From Platynereis dumerilii (Eukaryota > Annelida > Polychaeta > Phyllodocida > Nereididae), in the NCBI GenBank assembly GCA_026936325.1, contig JAPTHN010000011.1, forward strand, positions 31,226,501 through 31,290,500: a stretch of 64,000 bases of DNA, read 5' to 3'. The translations under genes were made by a program, and so were the position numbers. Every line of letters starts with the position of its first letter. Position 1 is the first letter of the stretch. Positions 24,560 to 38,113 of this stretch are shown here, piece after piece. The notes below the pieces were generated by a model. The model saw only the letters and a program-made list of their open reading frames with translations, was not told where the DNA came from and searched no databases.

Positions 24560-26220
24560 AATTTTCACAGACTCAAATCACAGATAAGAATTTAGAACTG
24601 AATCATGAATTGGATACTAATGGATAGATTGAAGATAGTTAAAACTTTATGGTCCCAGATGGGAAATTCTTTGGCATACATGTACATTGTACAGGTTTAA
24701 TAAATCAGTACATGCATATATATATATAATATCTTTATTCAGATTGAGAAAATCTACAGGTTTAAAAACAGTTAAAAAATATATACAGTAACAAAGGTAA
24801 AAAATACAACATATTTAATTAATATAAAAAAGAGTCAGTATGTTATCATCTGGTATCATTTAATTTAAGAGTCATATACTTGGGACCAGAAAGGATTTCA
24901 TGGTTCTTCTCTGGGATTTTAGAAAATTGTTTGTGCCAAATAAAATTTATTTGATTGAAAAAAGAACCAGTATGATGTCAAATGATATACGTGTAGAGTG
25001 CAGACAAACCAGAGCTTGTACTGACATCGAAAACTACAATTTTTTTTAACTGAGCACTACAAATAATGTTTTAAAAAAATCCTGAATGAGGATTACTTTT
25101 GCCACTGTGATCATGGTTATAATTTATTTATTACTTTTGTCTTACAGTGGATATAGGAGCTACGTTGAACTGGAATTGTACAGCTTGAAGTTGAACGTTC
25201 ATGCTCGTCAGAGGTCATTGAAACTCTTATGAATCTTCATCACACTTAATGACATTCAATGGATCAATCAGTGAGTATATACAGAACTTATGCCACTGAT
25301 TGATATTTTGAAGCTACTGAATTCAGGAATGATTCCTATTTCTGTTGAGGCCTTGGGTTTGACATCTTTCAGCTTGTTCATTCTGATTTCTGAAGAACGT
25401 TTTTCTCAAACACAGAACAACAGTACCAAGTTATCAAATGTAAAATCGACACTAAGTTTTTGACAACTTTCTTTAGCTGTTCGGTATGTTGTGGGAGTCG
25501 ATAATATAAGATATAGGCTTAACAGTTTTTTCCTTGATTTCAGACCAGGAGAATTTTCATTAAGTGAACTCCTGCAGTCATTCATTCAGATTTATTTCAA
25601 TCAACAGTTGTGCATGAATAACACTTGTACATACAGATGATGTAAGAGTTCTTGATGCAGTAATTAAGCTAATTTCTAATGCTCAAAATTTCTTGTGGGT
25701 CATTCCTTTATTATAACATTCAGTAAGGTATCTCTATTTTGTTTCATCCCCATGGACCACTTCGATTCAGTACTAGATGCTCCCATGTTGCATGTAATTG
25801 AGGGCTGGCAAATTACACTAATATTAGATAAATGAAATGCAATGAAAAGATAAGTAAATAAAAGGAGCCCCCTTTATTTCTCCAAAATAAACATTTCATT
25901 CAATTTTATGTCCCATCATGAATTTAGGTTTCTTCATTAATCTTGCATCCTTGACCTTGTGTTAGATTTTTCTGCATGGCCTGAGAACCTAATCACCTTT
26001 TATAGGCCTGTTGTGAATTCTGTGTTTTCTTGGGTTAGCAGACAGGTTTTGTCCAATTTCAAATTTACAATGTTTTCTTGATACATCACTGCTGTAATTA
26101 AACAAAATGTTCTTATTATAATTTCAGACAGAAGAAAACAGATCTGAATGAAATTTAAAATGAGGCACCACTTTGAGGTAAAATAGCAGTTTAAAGGCAT
26201 ACTACTATTTTGATGTCGTG
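24560..26220. other. No gene recognised
   Basis: AT-rich sequence with a short (TA)n tract near 24716-24730. I saw no domain, splice chain or terminal repeat worth naming. Confidence 0.5.
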
Positions 26221-26226
26221 GTCTTA

Positions 26227-26414
26227 GGCCACACATAATTGATTCTTAGCTTCGCGGACCCGCCGACACAATAGCTTTTCCACCGATGGAAAAAAAAGTT
26301 TTGAATAACTTTGTAAAAAATGTTTTTCTTACCTTTTTTTTTGGTCCTACCGACCGACCCTAGAAAAAGTGCCTTGAGAAGATCCGAGAAGCTAAAGATC
26401 AATTATGTGTGGCC
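26227..26414. mobile_element. Harbinger-like MITE with TTA duplication (copy 2)
   Basis: Arms GGCCACACATAATTGAT (26227-26243) and ATCAATTATGTGTGGCC (26398-26414), flanked by TTA at 26224-26226 and 26415-26417. The 3-bp TTA duplication and GG-starting TIR fit PIF/Harbinger MITEs. The inner arm TTAGCTTC/GAAGCTAA is shared with 24389-24555. Confidence 0.72.
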
Positions 26415-27068
26415 TTATGGATAATGAAAATGGCCATTCTTAACATTTTCTAAGAAATTATCTAAATGTGTATTGTCGTATTGTGTTTATAACTTTTAAT
26501 AAAGGCAACCATCACATTGCAGCCTTGGCTCTGCGGCTTGTAATATATTCATAATTTTAATACTGAAAAATAATGAATATAATATTTATAACTCCCTAAA
26601 TTTTCTCTCAGTGATATAAAATTCTTCATTGAAGGTTTGTAGAATACGAAAGACTTGGAGCTGTCTGTAATTCTTAACTCAATAGTTTAATTTGTTTTCA
26701 CCAAATAATCAGATAGTCATGCAATATACCTAAAACTTTAAAAACTTTAATGAGATAATAAAATTTATAATGACTTGGGTAAACGGATTGTAACTTGAAA
26801 AATTATAAACTATTTCAATGTATTTCTTTCAATTTTCAGGACAGGAGCCAAGGGTTAATCAACCTCATCCTCAAATGTATTGTTCTAGGATGTGGTTTCA
26901 ACAACCATAATGGGACATCTCCCAGTTCATTGTGAATTATGGTAAGGAAATAAGTGCAACGTATATTGTTCACATGATATTGTATTTTCCGAGGGGAAAC
27001 TGAATTCAATGATTGCCCAAAATTTCCTACAGGGAGTTACAACAGATTCGCCATGTTTTTTTGTCATA

Positions 27069-28070
27069 AGAGTCAAGGATGGTAATTCCGTCCACTTTTG
27101 GCTAAAACTGTATTTCTAGGACAATGGGAATATATTCAGAAATTGAATTTAGTCCATTGGAAGGAACACATTCCGAACTATCATTAGCAGCCAAGAAAGT
27201 GAAATATTCAAATAATTCTTTCCAAAACCATGGCAACACATATTGAAGGTTAGGTCATCTAAATCCGTCCAGTGTGCTGCTAAATCCGTCCAGCAAGGAT
27301 GCTAAATCCGTCCACAGGGCATAATTCGTACCTATCATATTTTGTTATTTCTTTCAGTTTTGCAATTTATTAACTTTAACAAACTTTTGTGTTGATTTTA
27401 GAGTAATGGGACAATGACAGAACGAGAAATACAATAATGAAAAATTATAGATCAATTTGAGTGCAAGAATTTCAATTGACAGCCTCAATTACATTTAAAG
27501 TACCCTTTTAACCCAAACAAAGTGGCATAGTTGCTTCAATCGACTTTCTGTAATCTTTTGTATGCCGTTTATGAATATTAAAATTCATAAAAGCACTCTA
27601 AAATATATTTGATGTAGGTGGACAGATTTGCAAACCCTCAATCAGGCCAGTTCTGAAATAATGATGGTAATTCCGTCCACCTTTGTTTCCATTGTATTTC
27701 CTTTAGAAATTTCACAATGGGGAAATTTAACAAATCCTACAAAAAATAATTAAATTTTACATCATGTTCAATAATTTTTTACTTTAAATTCAATTCTTGT
27801 TGACAGGAATAGGCCTTCAAGGTTATGGCCACCAAGTCTTAAAATGTCTGTGATGATGTCAAAGAATTTGATTGTTTTTATTCCACCTTGTTAAAATAGG
27901 CTGGAAGTATTGTTTAAATACCTGTAAAAACAATAAAAACGACAAAACTGGTTTACAAACGACTCTCTCTTAATTTTAAAACCCAAACAACTGTAATATG
28001 TATATATATACACACAAAGAAGGGGGTGGACGGATTTACCCTCCTGGACGGATTTACCAGCATTGACTCT
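27069..28070. mobile_element. TIR element of 1.0 kb with repeated GGACGGATTTA boxes
   Basis: Inverted ends AGAGTCAAGGATGGTAATTC (27069) and the complement of AGAGTCAATGCTGGTAAATC (to 28070). Inside each end the box AATCCGTCCA recurs: about 27085, 27265, 27285, 27305 and 27675 in one orientation, 28028 and 28045 in the other. No coding frame. The superfamily is not assigned because flanking duplications are unclear. Confidence 0.6.
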
Positions 28071-28099
28071 AGTGAGTCACAATAGCTCATACTGGCAGT

Positions 28100-28180
28100 G
28101 CATTTTTTAACATAGTAACTGGGAGACCAAATGGTCTCCCAGCGGACAGAATTGGTATCCCAGTAATTGCTAAATTGATG
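28100..28180. repeat. Short hairpin repeat CTGGGAGACCA
   Basis: CTGGGAGACCA and its complement TGGTCTCCCAG lie face to face at about 28109-28134, with a second CTGGGAGACCA at about 28180. A compact palindromic repeat of unknown origin. Confidence 0.65.
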
Positions 28181-28369
28181 TCACTGGGAGACCAACTTTT
28201 TTTCCAGGGACTTTATTAAGGAGGCAGTTTTTAGCCTGGCTCGCCTGGCTAATTCAGGAGTAATGGTCTGAAAATATTGTCTGTCAACTCCACTGTTCAA
28301 AAACTGCAGGTTCAATATATCTGTTTTTGTGTTTTATTGGTTTGTTAGGGTAGCTAGATGTATGGAAAT

Positions 28370-28620
28370 TACTTTTTTTTTCAATTTCAAAAAAAATTTT
28401 TCCCCAAATTTTTTTTTCCAAGATTTGAAAAAAAAAAAAAATTCAACTTTTTTCAATTACATTAATTTTTTTTTTCAAAAAGAGGAAATCGGGCAACTTC
28501 TGTTTTTCAAAATTTAGACATTTTTTGCTCCCAAGATTTAAAATTAAAAAAATTTTTTTGTTCCAAATTTTTTTCAATTTCGCCAATATTTTCAAAGGAG
28601 GAAATTGGGTGACTTCAAGA
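28370..28620. repeat. A/T homopolymer-rich low-complexity stretch
   Basis: Alternating runs of A and T (6-14 nt) with sparse other bases. A short open frame at 28329-28517 encodes mostly Phe and Lys and is not credible. Confidence 0.8.
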
Positions 28621-29473
28621 TTTTAAAAAATCGTACACATTCTTTTCGTGGTTATTTGGATATTATTTTGTTCATGGAACAACCACAATAACAGCACTTC
28701 ACTTGCCGCAATTCAGAACCACATTTCTCTGCCATTTCCAAAAAAGTAGACTTGACTATTTCACCAGCATTGCTACATATTTTGCCGTCATCACTGCCAC
28801 TTGAGCCAGGCTTTGAATCCGCGGATTCTTGTTATAAGATTCAGGCACTTCACCAATGGGGGTGATACTCACCCGACTCGGATATTGTTGTTAACATTTT
28901 TTCCTTTCTGATTACTAAAAAGTGGGAAAAATGCATTTTTAGACCTCCATGCCTTTTAGGTAATTTTTGAGGGCCCTTTGAAATATCGGGCCAAAATTTG
29001 AATTGTGTCAAAGTCCAGATTTCAAATTCCATTATCTCAGTATCTGCTTGATGTACCTCAGTTATATTTTAACAGCAAAATATATTGACCAAACAGTATC
29101 ATTTGGTATCGCATTTAGGATGATTGAATGTGGGCACAAGCACTCATGAGGGTTGACTGATGAGATGGGATAGAGAGTGGGAGTACTCAACATGCTACAC
29201 ATTTACCCCATTTAAGGAATCCTTTACTTGCCCAGCACAGACACTGAAACACCGGGGCCACCAATTAACATTTTTCTGGTGAAGGTGGATTGCATTTTTC
29301 GGGTTCCCCATGCCATCCTCCATGCTGTCAGTGGTGGTAAGACCCAGTAGCCCTGAAGACTGATGGGTTCGAACCTGGGTCAGTCAATTTGGGATATTGT
29401 CAGTTTACTCTCAAGTCTCGATATTGTTATGTCTCGCAGAATTGTTCAATGTCAATTGGTTGACTATAAGCCT

Positions 29474-30262
29474 ATATTATCAGACTTTCCCAAAGTCAGT
29501 CAGATATCTCAGGACATTCGGTCCTGCTAGCCACACATTTCAGCAGGACCGAAAGACTTTCTCCAGGACCGAAAAATGCTGTTGCGCAAAAGACAAAATT
29601 TGACACTTTTATTTGTAAAATGTGAAATACTACATAAAACCTTTTTTAAGCCCTGTTTTAAAGTAACGCAAAATCTCATAATGACAAGGCCTGTAGCCTG
29701 TAGATGTGACCTATTATTAGCCATGCACAGTGGGTTTATCCCTGGACACCAACTCATAGGCCCAGGCCATACAAAGTCAAATGGCAAATTATTAAAGACT
29801 TAACATATAAAGTAAAAGTCTTACAGTATTTATTCATTTATCAATTGATTACAAGCCAGACAGAATTAAGATTTCAATGACAAGTGTAGGCCTATAATCA
29901 AAGTGACATAGCAAAGTGCAATCAGCTTTGACACCTGTGACCTGTCAGCTTCACCCCATTCTCAATGGCAATTAGCTAAGTGAGGGAGAGGCAGAGCCTC
30001 AGAACCCTCCAGAAGTGCAATTAGCACAATTAAATGCTTCTGTCCTTGGCTAATCTGCATAATTAAATTGCAAACTGTCAATTTGACACGCAATTGACGC
30101 TCGTTCATATGGGAGATAATGGGGTTGTTCAATGCTATGTTTACTGTATTAACAAGGCAGTCGGTCAGACGGTCCGGCAAGGTGGTAATGCAGTCGGACC
30201 GATCGTAAATACATCGGCAATGACAGTCGGTCCGACGGATTTGGGAAAGTCTGTATTATATA
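29474..30262. mobile_element. TIR element of about 790 bp with CGGTCC boxes
   Basis: CAGACTTTCCCAAA at 29481-29494 is inverted at 30240-30253 (TTTGGGAAAGTCTG). Outer flanks TATATTAT and ATTATATAG extend the match. CGGTCC/GGACCG boxes cluster inside both ends (29519-29572 and 30155-30235). It interrupts sequence with no recognised gene. Confidence 0.6.
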
Positions 30263-30452
30263 GTATATAAATGGTAAATGTTAAATATTAAGATCAAAAT
30301 CCAAGGTGGGTGTCATTCATAGGAGATGTTAAATCATTGTCTCTTTCGATCATTTTCAAAAAGGGTAAGAAGACTCCTGCTGTATCTACCATCTCATCGA
30401 TCAACCTGTGATCACCTGCTCCTCTTAAATTGCTGCACTGGTAAATACCATA

Positions 30453-32766
30453 TGGGTGAAGTCATTTTTAATGAGGCCAAAAGTGTCACATAAGGGTAAA
30501 TTTTTTAATGCATGTTTTAGGATGTATTCCTCATCCAGCCTGTGCTCCATAGTCTTAATTTTTATGAAATATACCTTTCATGTCCTTAAGTTACACTGAC
30601 ACTGCCCCACATAGAATTTTGCTGAGGAGAGTCTATGTTGTCACGTAGGTGAGAAATTTTGGTTGACTCCACTTTATTTAATCCCTATTGTTGATAATAG
30701 CAAACATTGATCATATAATCATTGTTCCAGGTATAGATGATCATTTAAAACAATTTTATCCGACAAATTACCATTTTGCTTTGAAATACACACATTGACA
30801 GAACAAAAATATATGTTCGTCAATTTTGCTTCTTTGATGTTCTGTCAAAATAAAGCACATAGGTATACTCAGTAAATTTTTGGATTAAAATGTAAAAACA
30901 CACAGAATGTATGAGAGAATGGTAAAATCCAAGCCATCTTACCTGTTGTGTAAAAGATACAGGGATATTTTTAGCGTTACATCATATTTGACATAGTCCT
31001 GTAGGTGAGAATTCTGTCACACGTACATCATAATTGACCAAGTTTCAAAAATGATGTCAAATTGTGTATTAATAAACTTTACCAGTAAATGCAATTATAA
31101 ACATTTCAATAAAAACAAGCAAGTGTCAAATGTTGATTCTCCCTAATATAACACAGAAGAGAAATTTCACCAAGAAGCCGGAAAATAAGTTGCCAGAAGC
31201 TATACACACATGCACCAAACACTGAATATGAATAACAGACTCAAGCTAGAACTTGAATTCTCTGAAATTCCATAAAATATATAAAAGAATAAGTAAGGTA
31301 AATTAGATTTGTTAAAATCCTCATTCATAACAACAGTAAAAATACAAATAATCAGAAGAATTTTACATGAAGTGTCAATTATGATGTACGCCTATTAATC
31401 TTGGCTGAATGAAATTAAACACAATGTATTGTTCAGATAAACTGTGTTAGTAAAGAAAGCTAGCCAAAATACATGATAATTCTTAATTTAATGTAGAGAT
31501 TACTGTCATATTTATAAGATTTATGCAGTACATCATATTTGACATTACAAGTGTCAAATTTGATGTACATCAAAGAATCTATGTTATTGTCAGATAAGAA
31601 TGAAATGCATGTGCGAAATCTCATGACAAGGACAACAAAAGTCTGGGAATTTAATTAACACAATTTTTCTCTACTTTGGTATTTTTTTTATATCAAAAAG
31701 CACGAAAATTCATCTGTACATCATTTTTGACCAATAATTACTTCTTGGTCAATAATGATGTAGGCCTACTGTCCATAATGATGTACCAGTTTGATACTTT
31801 TTGACATATGACACATTTAGTTGTGTGACAGTCCTGTATCTTCATGCAAGGCAAATTTCAGAAACAAAACTTATTATTCACGGCAAAATGAAAAGTTTTG
31901 ATTGATGTGATGCTTCTCTACACATGAGAACACCTCTATCAGTGACGTTACATCATATGTGTCCTGTAGGTGAGAGTCCCAGAATTATTGACATTCAAAA
32001 TTTGCATCCTCCATATCACCGCCTTTGCTGCTCTGTAGGATATCCTCTTAAACATTTTAGATAAATCTTGTGGAATACTTATTTTGGCAGCATACAAACC
32101 CATAAAACTATTACTGTGTGTGTCAAAATTTTTGGTTTGAAATTTTGCCGTCCTGTAGGTGAGAATTTTTTCGGTTACTGCAGGTGTCATGTTTGGACTG
32201 CGACCATTTAACTATAGCTGGATATTCCTTTTAAAGCTTACTGGTATGTGATTATTTATCATAGACTTTCTTGATTTAATGGAAAATAAATCAACCAAAC
32301 GCCACTTAAATAGGAAAAAAACCCATTTTTATAAAACGTTTTTTCTGGATTGACCATGTTTGACATTTATGATGTACGTGACGGGAGGTTTCGTTGGCCC
32401 GAGAAATATTCCCAGAACATTTCACATACCGAATGGAATTAAAAAAATTAAGTTCAGGTATATCGGTAGTCATTAAAATTTAAAAAACTTAGCATAGCTT
32501 ATTTCAGTTGCTAACCATCAGCTGTCAAAGTACCACTGTTTGAAAATGTGACGTTTGACACCCCCAAAAACGGACCATTTTGAGAGTTAGCGGTCCCTGG
32601 TCTCAATGATGAAGCCGTAATTTCACGTAAAAGTGGATTTATTATGAAGACAAAATTGTATTCTACATCTCAGGGAATTTTAAAGAACTTATTATTAGCC
32701 AAACATTTTTTATGTCCTGTTAAAGGTCAAAATCCTGGCTGGCCTGGTTTAAAATGACTTCACCCA
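30453..32766. mobile_element. TIR element of 2.3 kb with TA duplication and internal GTAGGTGAGA repeats
   Basis: TIRs TGGGTGAAGTCATTTT (30453) and AAAATGACTTCACCCA (to 32766) are flanked by TA on each side. Inside, CCTGTAGGTGAGA or close variants recur at about 30645, 31001, 31965 and 32152, and short words resembling ACATCATATTTGAC recur many times. No transposase frame was recognised. TA duplication allows Tc1/mariner or similar types. Confidence 0.6.
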
Positions 32767-32767
32767 T

Positions 32768-32825
32768 ATCTATCTAGATCTATCTATCTATCTGTTGATA
32801 AATCTATCTATCTGTTGATAAATCT
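32768..32825. repeat. (ATCT)n microsatellite with a doubled ATCTGTTGATAA unit
   Basis: ATCT tetranucleotides interrupted by two copies of CTGTTGATAAATCT. Confidence 0.85.
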
Positions 32826-32829
32826 GAAA

Positions 32830-35800
32830 ATACCTGTCTGAATAGTAAGGGCAGTGCAGGACAAATGATCTGTTGGATTCAGGGGATGTGAACTTACAGA
32901 CACCACACCACCTCCATTTTGAACCCCTGGGTTCTTGTATGCATAAAAATCATGATTTGAATATCTCCTTGATTTTACTGTGTCCAGTGAATTCGATAGG
33001 CCTTAGGTTGCTCATTCTATGGATGTTGTGTCATAAAATTTTATTTTTCTAATAGGACTATTTCAAAAATCTTTTTCAGATATGCCATTGGGGTGACATG
33101 GAGACGTCTGTACACAACTCAGAAGGGCTGATGGGGCACATGTTACTGTCACACACCAATCCTGTTTACACTTAAATTACACATCAATTTACATGGCTCA
33201 ATGGTAAATTATTGTAATTAATGTGATGCGTAATATAATTAATCAATAAATTTTGTATAACACTTTTGAAAAATTTTAATTTAAATAATGTAAATATATG
33301 TAGAAGTTGTTCTTTTATATGCCACTCTGAGTATGTGAAGCTTTTGAGAAAAAAAAATTAGTGGTTAATGTCTGTGACTTCATTAAAATGCTTAACCTGA
33401 ACTTCATGCTGAAGCATGTGAAATTCATCAAATGTTGGTCTGAGGAAGGTTGCTTTTCTAAATTTTTGTGAGGATATGAAAATGTTTAGCAACAATAGCA
33501 TGTGAATTTCATCCAATTGTGTGTATCAAAATAGAAGAGGCTTATATAAGTCAATTATATAAATTGGAAAAGGTCTGAAAAATGTCCTCTGAATTTCATT
33601 CAGCGATTTTGATTCAGTGTGTTTGATTTGGCCATTCTGTGGAGCCCTATCTCTTGCATCTTTGCTCTGGTTCTGAGTCCCCATCTTTTGACAAACTGTT
33701 TATAATTGTGCATAACCTAATTAAACAAAAATTTCAACCTCTAACATTTGGCATGTGAATTTCATTGAAGTGGGGCAGAATAGCATAAAGTCTAAATATC
33801 TTGACTGAAGTTTTAATTACCTAAGCCAAAGATTTCACCGGCCAAGATCCTGGTGTGAAAAAGCATGGAAGTTCTATAATATATTTTCTCGTGGCTTGCA
33901 GTTGTGTCTGGGTGTAGGCACTCCTGAGAGATGATTCAGTTTCAAATTTGGTTTCTTTTCATAGTCTTGTTATTGGTTTTATTATTGTCAAAACCAAAAT
34001 GCCAACCTCAGATAGCTTTGGATTTTCGAAAATTTTGGTTTGAATATTGAAGTTGTCAAGGTTTTGTCAAGGTTGCTGGGCAATGATGGATCCATAATTT
34101 AACCGTTTTTCCATGCAACATATTGAAGAAACAAGTTTGGTCACAATTGACCTGGTGTCTGCCACTCTCTTTCTCGGGTATACATGGGATTATGTGCAAG
34201 GCTGGGTTTGTTTAAGAAAATGTCCGAGCTGGCATGTGACTCTCATCAAAGCTGAAGTGGTAGATTTGAGGTTATCTTTTGCAAGTTGGCATGACACTTC
34301 CACAATTTTTCAATGAATTTTGAATTGTTCGAATTTCTTGATTCACGTTTTAAATGTTGTATAGCTGTATTACTTCTGGATGGTAATGGCACTTTATGTG
34401 AAGGCCTATGGTTGAAAGCTATAATGGATAGCAACTTGCCTCTATATGGTTGAGTGGAACTAGTATGATCAACCAGGGGCGATTTCTATGCCTGGGAATT
34501 CTTTATTGAAATAGCCCCACTACTGTGTTGTGGCATTATCATATTATTTAACTGTAAAGAAAAGTATGTTAATGAGATTTAGTACAAGTTCATCTGCAAA
34601 TTACAATGCAAATTACAATGATTATATATTTCAAGCTACAATGTATATCCCTGCCGGGTATAAGATGCAAAAATCATGGGTGACATCCTCACTCCTGCCA
34701 CACCTAAAAGCGCATTTCCCAGCCCTCACACACACCTGAACTATCCACCTATCTTTATTATTCTATCCTCTCATCCTGATAACAGCAGAAAGCAGTTCCA
34801 CTCCTGTCTTATTTACGTTTTTCGATGGCAACTGTCCTCTGCCACCAGGGGCGCATGAATCTGCTCAGTAGTTCCGCTTATGACATCGCCAGGGACTGGC
34901 GCCACCGTCTCCATTTTCCCGCCAAAAACATCCTCACAGACCATAGCCAACCACACCTCAATAGTGCACAGTGGCTCACCCACTTCCACTCATCGAATCT
35001 GTGTCATATTACCCTCAATACAACAGTGTGCCCTTTCACCATTGTGTTTAACGGCATCTACTATTTTGTTTTATAATGTGCAGGCAGCGGGTTGCAGTGT
35101 ACATAACACTGCACTATCGTCCTGCCTTTTATCATGGGTAAATCTAGTATTCTTATATTGGAGTTGATTTAAGAATTGGCACTCAAATTCGAGAGCTTCT
35201 GTTGTTGAGGGTTTCATTTGATACCTGGTTGTCAGATTAAAAGGATATGTTATCACTCAATTTATTACTTAGAATTTCTGTTCACCTCACTCTGCATGTA
35301 AATTAGATATTGTTGAAGTTTATAAGGTTTAAAGTGAAATGATACAATTGCTTTTTCCTTTTATTCATGATCAAGTTGGTTGGAATGTGGGCGTGTCATA
35401 AGGACTATACTGTAGGCCTATATCATGCTATATGCAAAATAGTACACAGTTAAGGGGAGTTGTAGGGAGAGAAGGGCACTTTTCTGTAATTTTTGGAATA
35501 TTGGCCCATGTTTGGTATCAAAAGATAGGTTTTGGCCCAATTGGATAATTTCAGACTATTTTGCATTTTTGCCATAATGATTGCCATAGCAACAATTTTA
35601 TACGCCGGAAAAGTACCGATTTTCACTGTTGAAAGAATGTGAAATTTCTGAAATTACATTTGTGAATTAATAAAAGATTGGAAGTGTATTATTGTCAATG
35701 TTGACGTTTTCTTTTTGAAGTTGCCTTGTCGAATATTTTGTGGGTACACATAAGATATATTTTTGGAGGGACATTCAAAACACTTACATTTTTCGAACAC

Positions 35801-36350
35801 AGAATGTTCATTATTTAGAATTTCGTACAAAATCATCAGCCAGAATCTAAAACTGAAGATGGCGAATTGTTGACACAATAAAGCTGTTTTATTTCAAAAT
35901 TCAAATACAATTACTGCACCTTTTCTTATCAACAAGGTTCTGAAAAAACAGACTTGGGCGCCAGAACCACAAAATTGATCCCTGCCCTCGTGTTCCATCC
36001 TCAGTGTACCAAGCACCTTTCTGTGTGTATGTGTGCATCTTTGGTTTTAATTATAGACTGATATTATTTTAAAACATTTTAAAAATTAATGTCTTTTGAG
36101 GTCTGTTAATTCCCCAGCCATAGTTTTACATGCTTTGCATGGTATTTTTTTAGTTTAGTACATTTAATTTGTTTTATTGACCACTTGACAAGAAAGAAAA
36201 CAAATATGAACATTCACGTACTGAGCATCATAGATGTAGTGAGATCAGTATAATGTATCACATTAACAAAGTATGTCCATGCAACTTTTATACTCATTTT
36301 GTATTTCTTCACTGCAAATTGACTTCTTTTAGCTCAGGGCACTAATTTGG
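32830..36350. other. No gene recognised inside element D
   Basis: About 3.5 kb with only short, motif-free open frames. The longest (34825-35167) lies in a slightly GC-richer patch (34680-35070) but has no family resemblance that I can see. A single odd phrase duplication GCAAATTACAAT occurs at about 34598-34621. Confidence 0.5.
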
Positions 36351-38032
36351 TTATAATAGGTAAAGTTGAATTTTTCAGGGTTGACCGATCTTTTTAACTA
36401 TTAATGGTACACCAAAATGAACATAAAATAAAATAAAGAGGAGAATCTGAGGTATTCAGAACTGCTTTCATCATTCCTATACCTTAATTAGAACCGAAGA
36501 TAGAACCGATTGAATTAATGACAAAAATGTGAAATATCACCAAAAAATTGACTCTGAAAATGTCAAGTTTTGAACATTATCTTTATCTCAAAGGCAAACG
36601 GTTTACAGCAGAGACTTGAAATTGCACACACTACTGTAAAGGTGTTAGGATTACATCTTCAAGGAGTATTAATTTTTTTGAAGATTGCCTTCTTTGTGAA
36701 AAAAATGTTAAAGTGTAAAATCATGACCTAAAACATGAAATTTTCAGGGTCCGGCGATCTTTTTAACTAGTACAGGTACGTTAAAATGCATAGAAAACAA
36801 ATACTAGAGGAGATTACGGCCTTTCCGAATATGTTTTTAGTTTTTCTCTAGCTTAATTAGAACCGGAGATAAAGGCGATCAAAGTTTGGCAACAAATGCG
36901 AAATTGGAAAATGACCAGTCAATTTAGCTGTCATTTTTTGACCTTGTGACCTTTATTATGCAATGTACATCAATCCGATGAACTTAAAACTTTGCAAGGG
37001 TCCTCTAGGGCACTGTGGCACCAAACACTGAAGAGATTGTGGAAATTCCTCAATTATTTCCTAGTTAAAAAAATTAGGTATCTCAAATATCCAATTTTGC
37101 CAAATATTTGACCTTGAGTTTGACCTTGAAAATATCTTTCTAGGTCAAAACCAATATTTTTCCCAGATTGGAAATATGTGACAAAGGGGGGGTCATTCTA
37201 TTATTTGAACTGTGTAGGATCAATATTTATTGCTCTAGAGGGCAAAAATAGGCTGATTTTGCATGTTGCGCGGTATGCAATATTTGGAATTTTTTTATAA
37301 ATCAACATGAAGAGATAGATCAATTCCGATTTCAGGGTTCAAACAATCCAGCTGCCGGCTATAAAAGTCTATAATATGATCCCGATATCTTTGAAAAAAC
37401 ATAATTGTTGGAATTTTTGAAAATGCAGTGAATTTAAACTTTGGCGGGTCATATGACCTTGAAAAATGAGGTCAAGGTCAAATTTGAAGATTGGTATGGG
37501 GTGTAAATGGGTATATTTGGGGGGGTTCATTATACATTTGCATTACCTAAAATGACTCCTTCATGGATTTTGAACTCATGCACCTCAAACTTAGCAAATA
37601 CAACGTACCAAAATGGCCGCCATTCCATAAATACTTGCAATATCAAAATTAAAAATATGTTAGGCACTGGCCCGTACTATATGTCAACTTTTGGCACTAT
37701 GGGCATGCTGCTATCATTTATGGTTTTTGCCGAACTCGAAACAATTCAAAAATGACCTAAATATTCATTGTGGAATGTTCCGCTTGAGTGATTTTGATTA
37801 TTTTTTCGCCAAAGTATAGAATTGTATTGTTTATGGACAGAAACTAAAGCAAATTACTCTAGTTTAATAGTTTATTCAGATATAGTACATCAAAATATAC
37901 TAAAATTCACACTAAAAAGGTCCTATATACATTAAAAATAAAAATTCAAACTCAGGACCGGAATACAGTAGTCTACTAGTATATAGGTACATTCACAAAA
38001 ATAATCAAGAAAATCGGAGCAAATTTTTTCCG

Positions 38033-38063
<31 letters not shown>

Positions 38064-38082
38064 GAATAATAGCAAAAACAAT
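36350..38082 (-). mobile_element. Right part of element D, homologous to family B body
   Basis: Contains the family B monomer marker twice, about 367 bp apart (near 36378 and 36745, GGGTCCGGCGATC-like). It also has the block GACCTTGAAAAATGAGGTCA (about 37453), the phrase TTTGGGGGGGTTCATTATAC (about 37515), and an (AAT)n tract at 38040-38065. This links D to family B and supports D being a member of the same superfamily. Confidence 0.7.
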
Positions 38083-38113
38083 AAGAATTTACCATAGGTA
38101 TGGTAAATTCTTA

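Larger units (their letters stand above)
8838..38113 (-). mobile_element. Giant Helitron-like element D (about 29.3 kb)
   Basis: Left boundary: CTAG at 8838, hairpin ACTGACC/GGTCAGT at 8851-8866, key AAGAATTTACCA at 8871-8882. Right boundary: stem-loop AAGAATTTACCA/TGGTAAATTCTT at 38083-38112. The key and stem match each other and no other family in the window, so the two ends form a pair. Family A4 sequence stops at the left boundary and resumes after the right one. The cargo includes a FLYWCH/MULE gene, hAT and MITE insertions and long unique-looking DNA. No Rep/helicase reading frame was recognised on either strand. Alternative: the ends belong to two copies of a D family and the interior was joined later. 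Confidence 0.6.

Noticed and set aside
34680-35167. Overlapping frames in a GC-richer patch of D
   Set aside because: No recognisable domain, no splice chain and no repeat signature; too short to support a gene.
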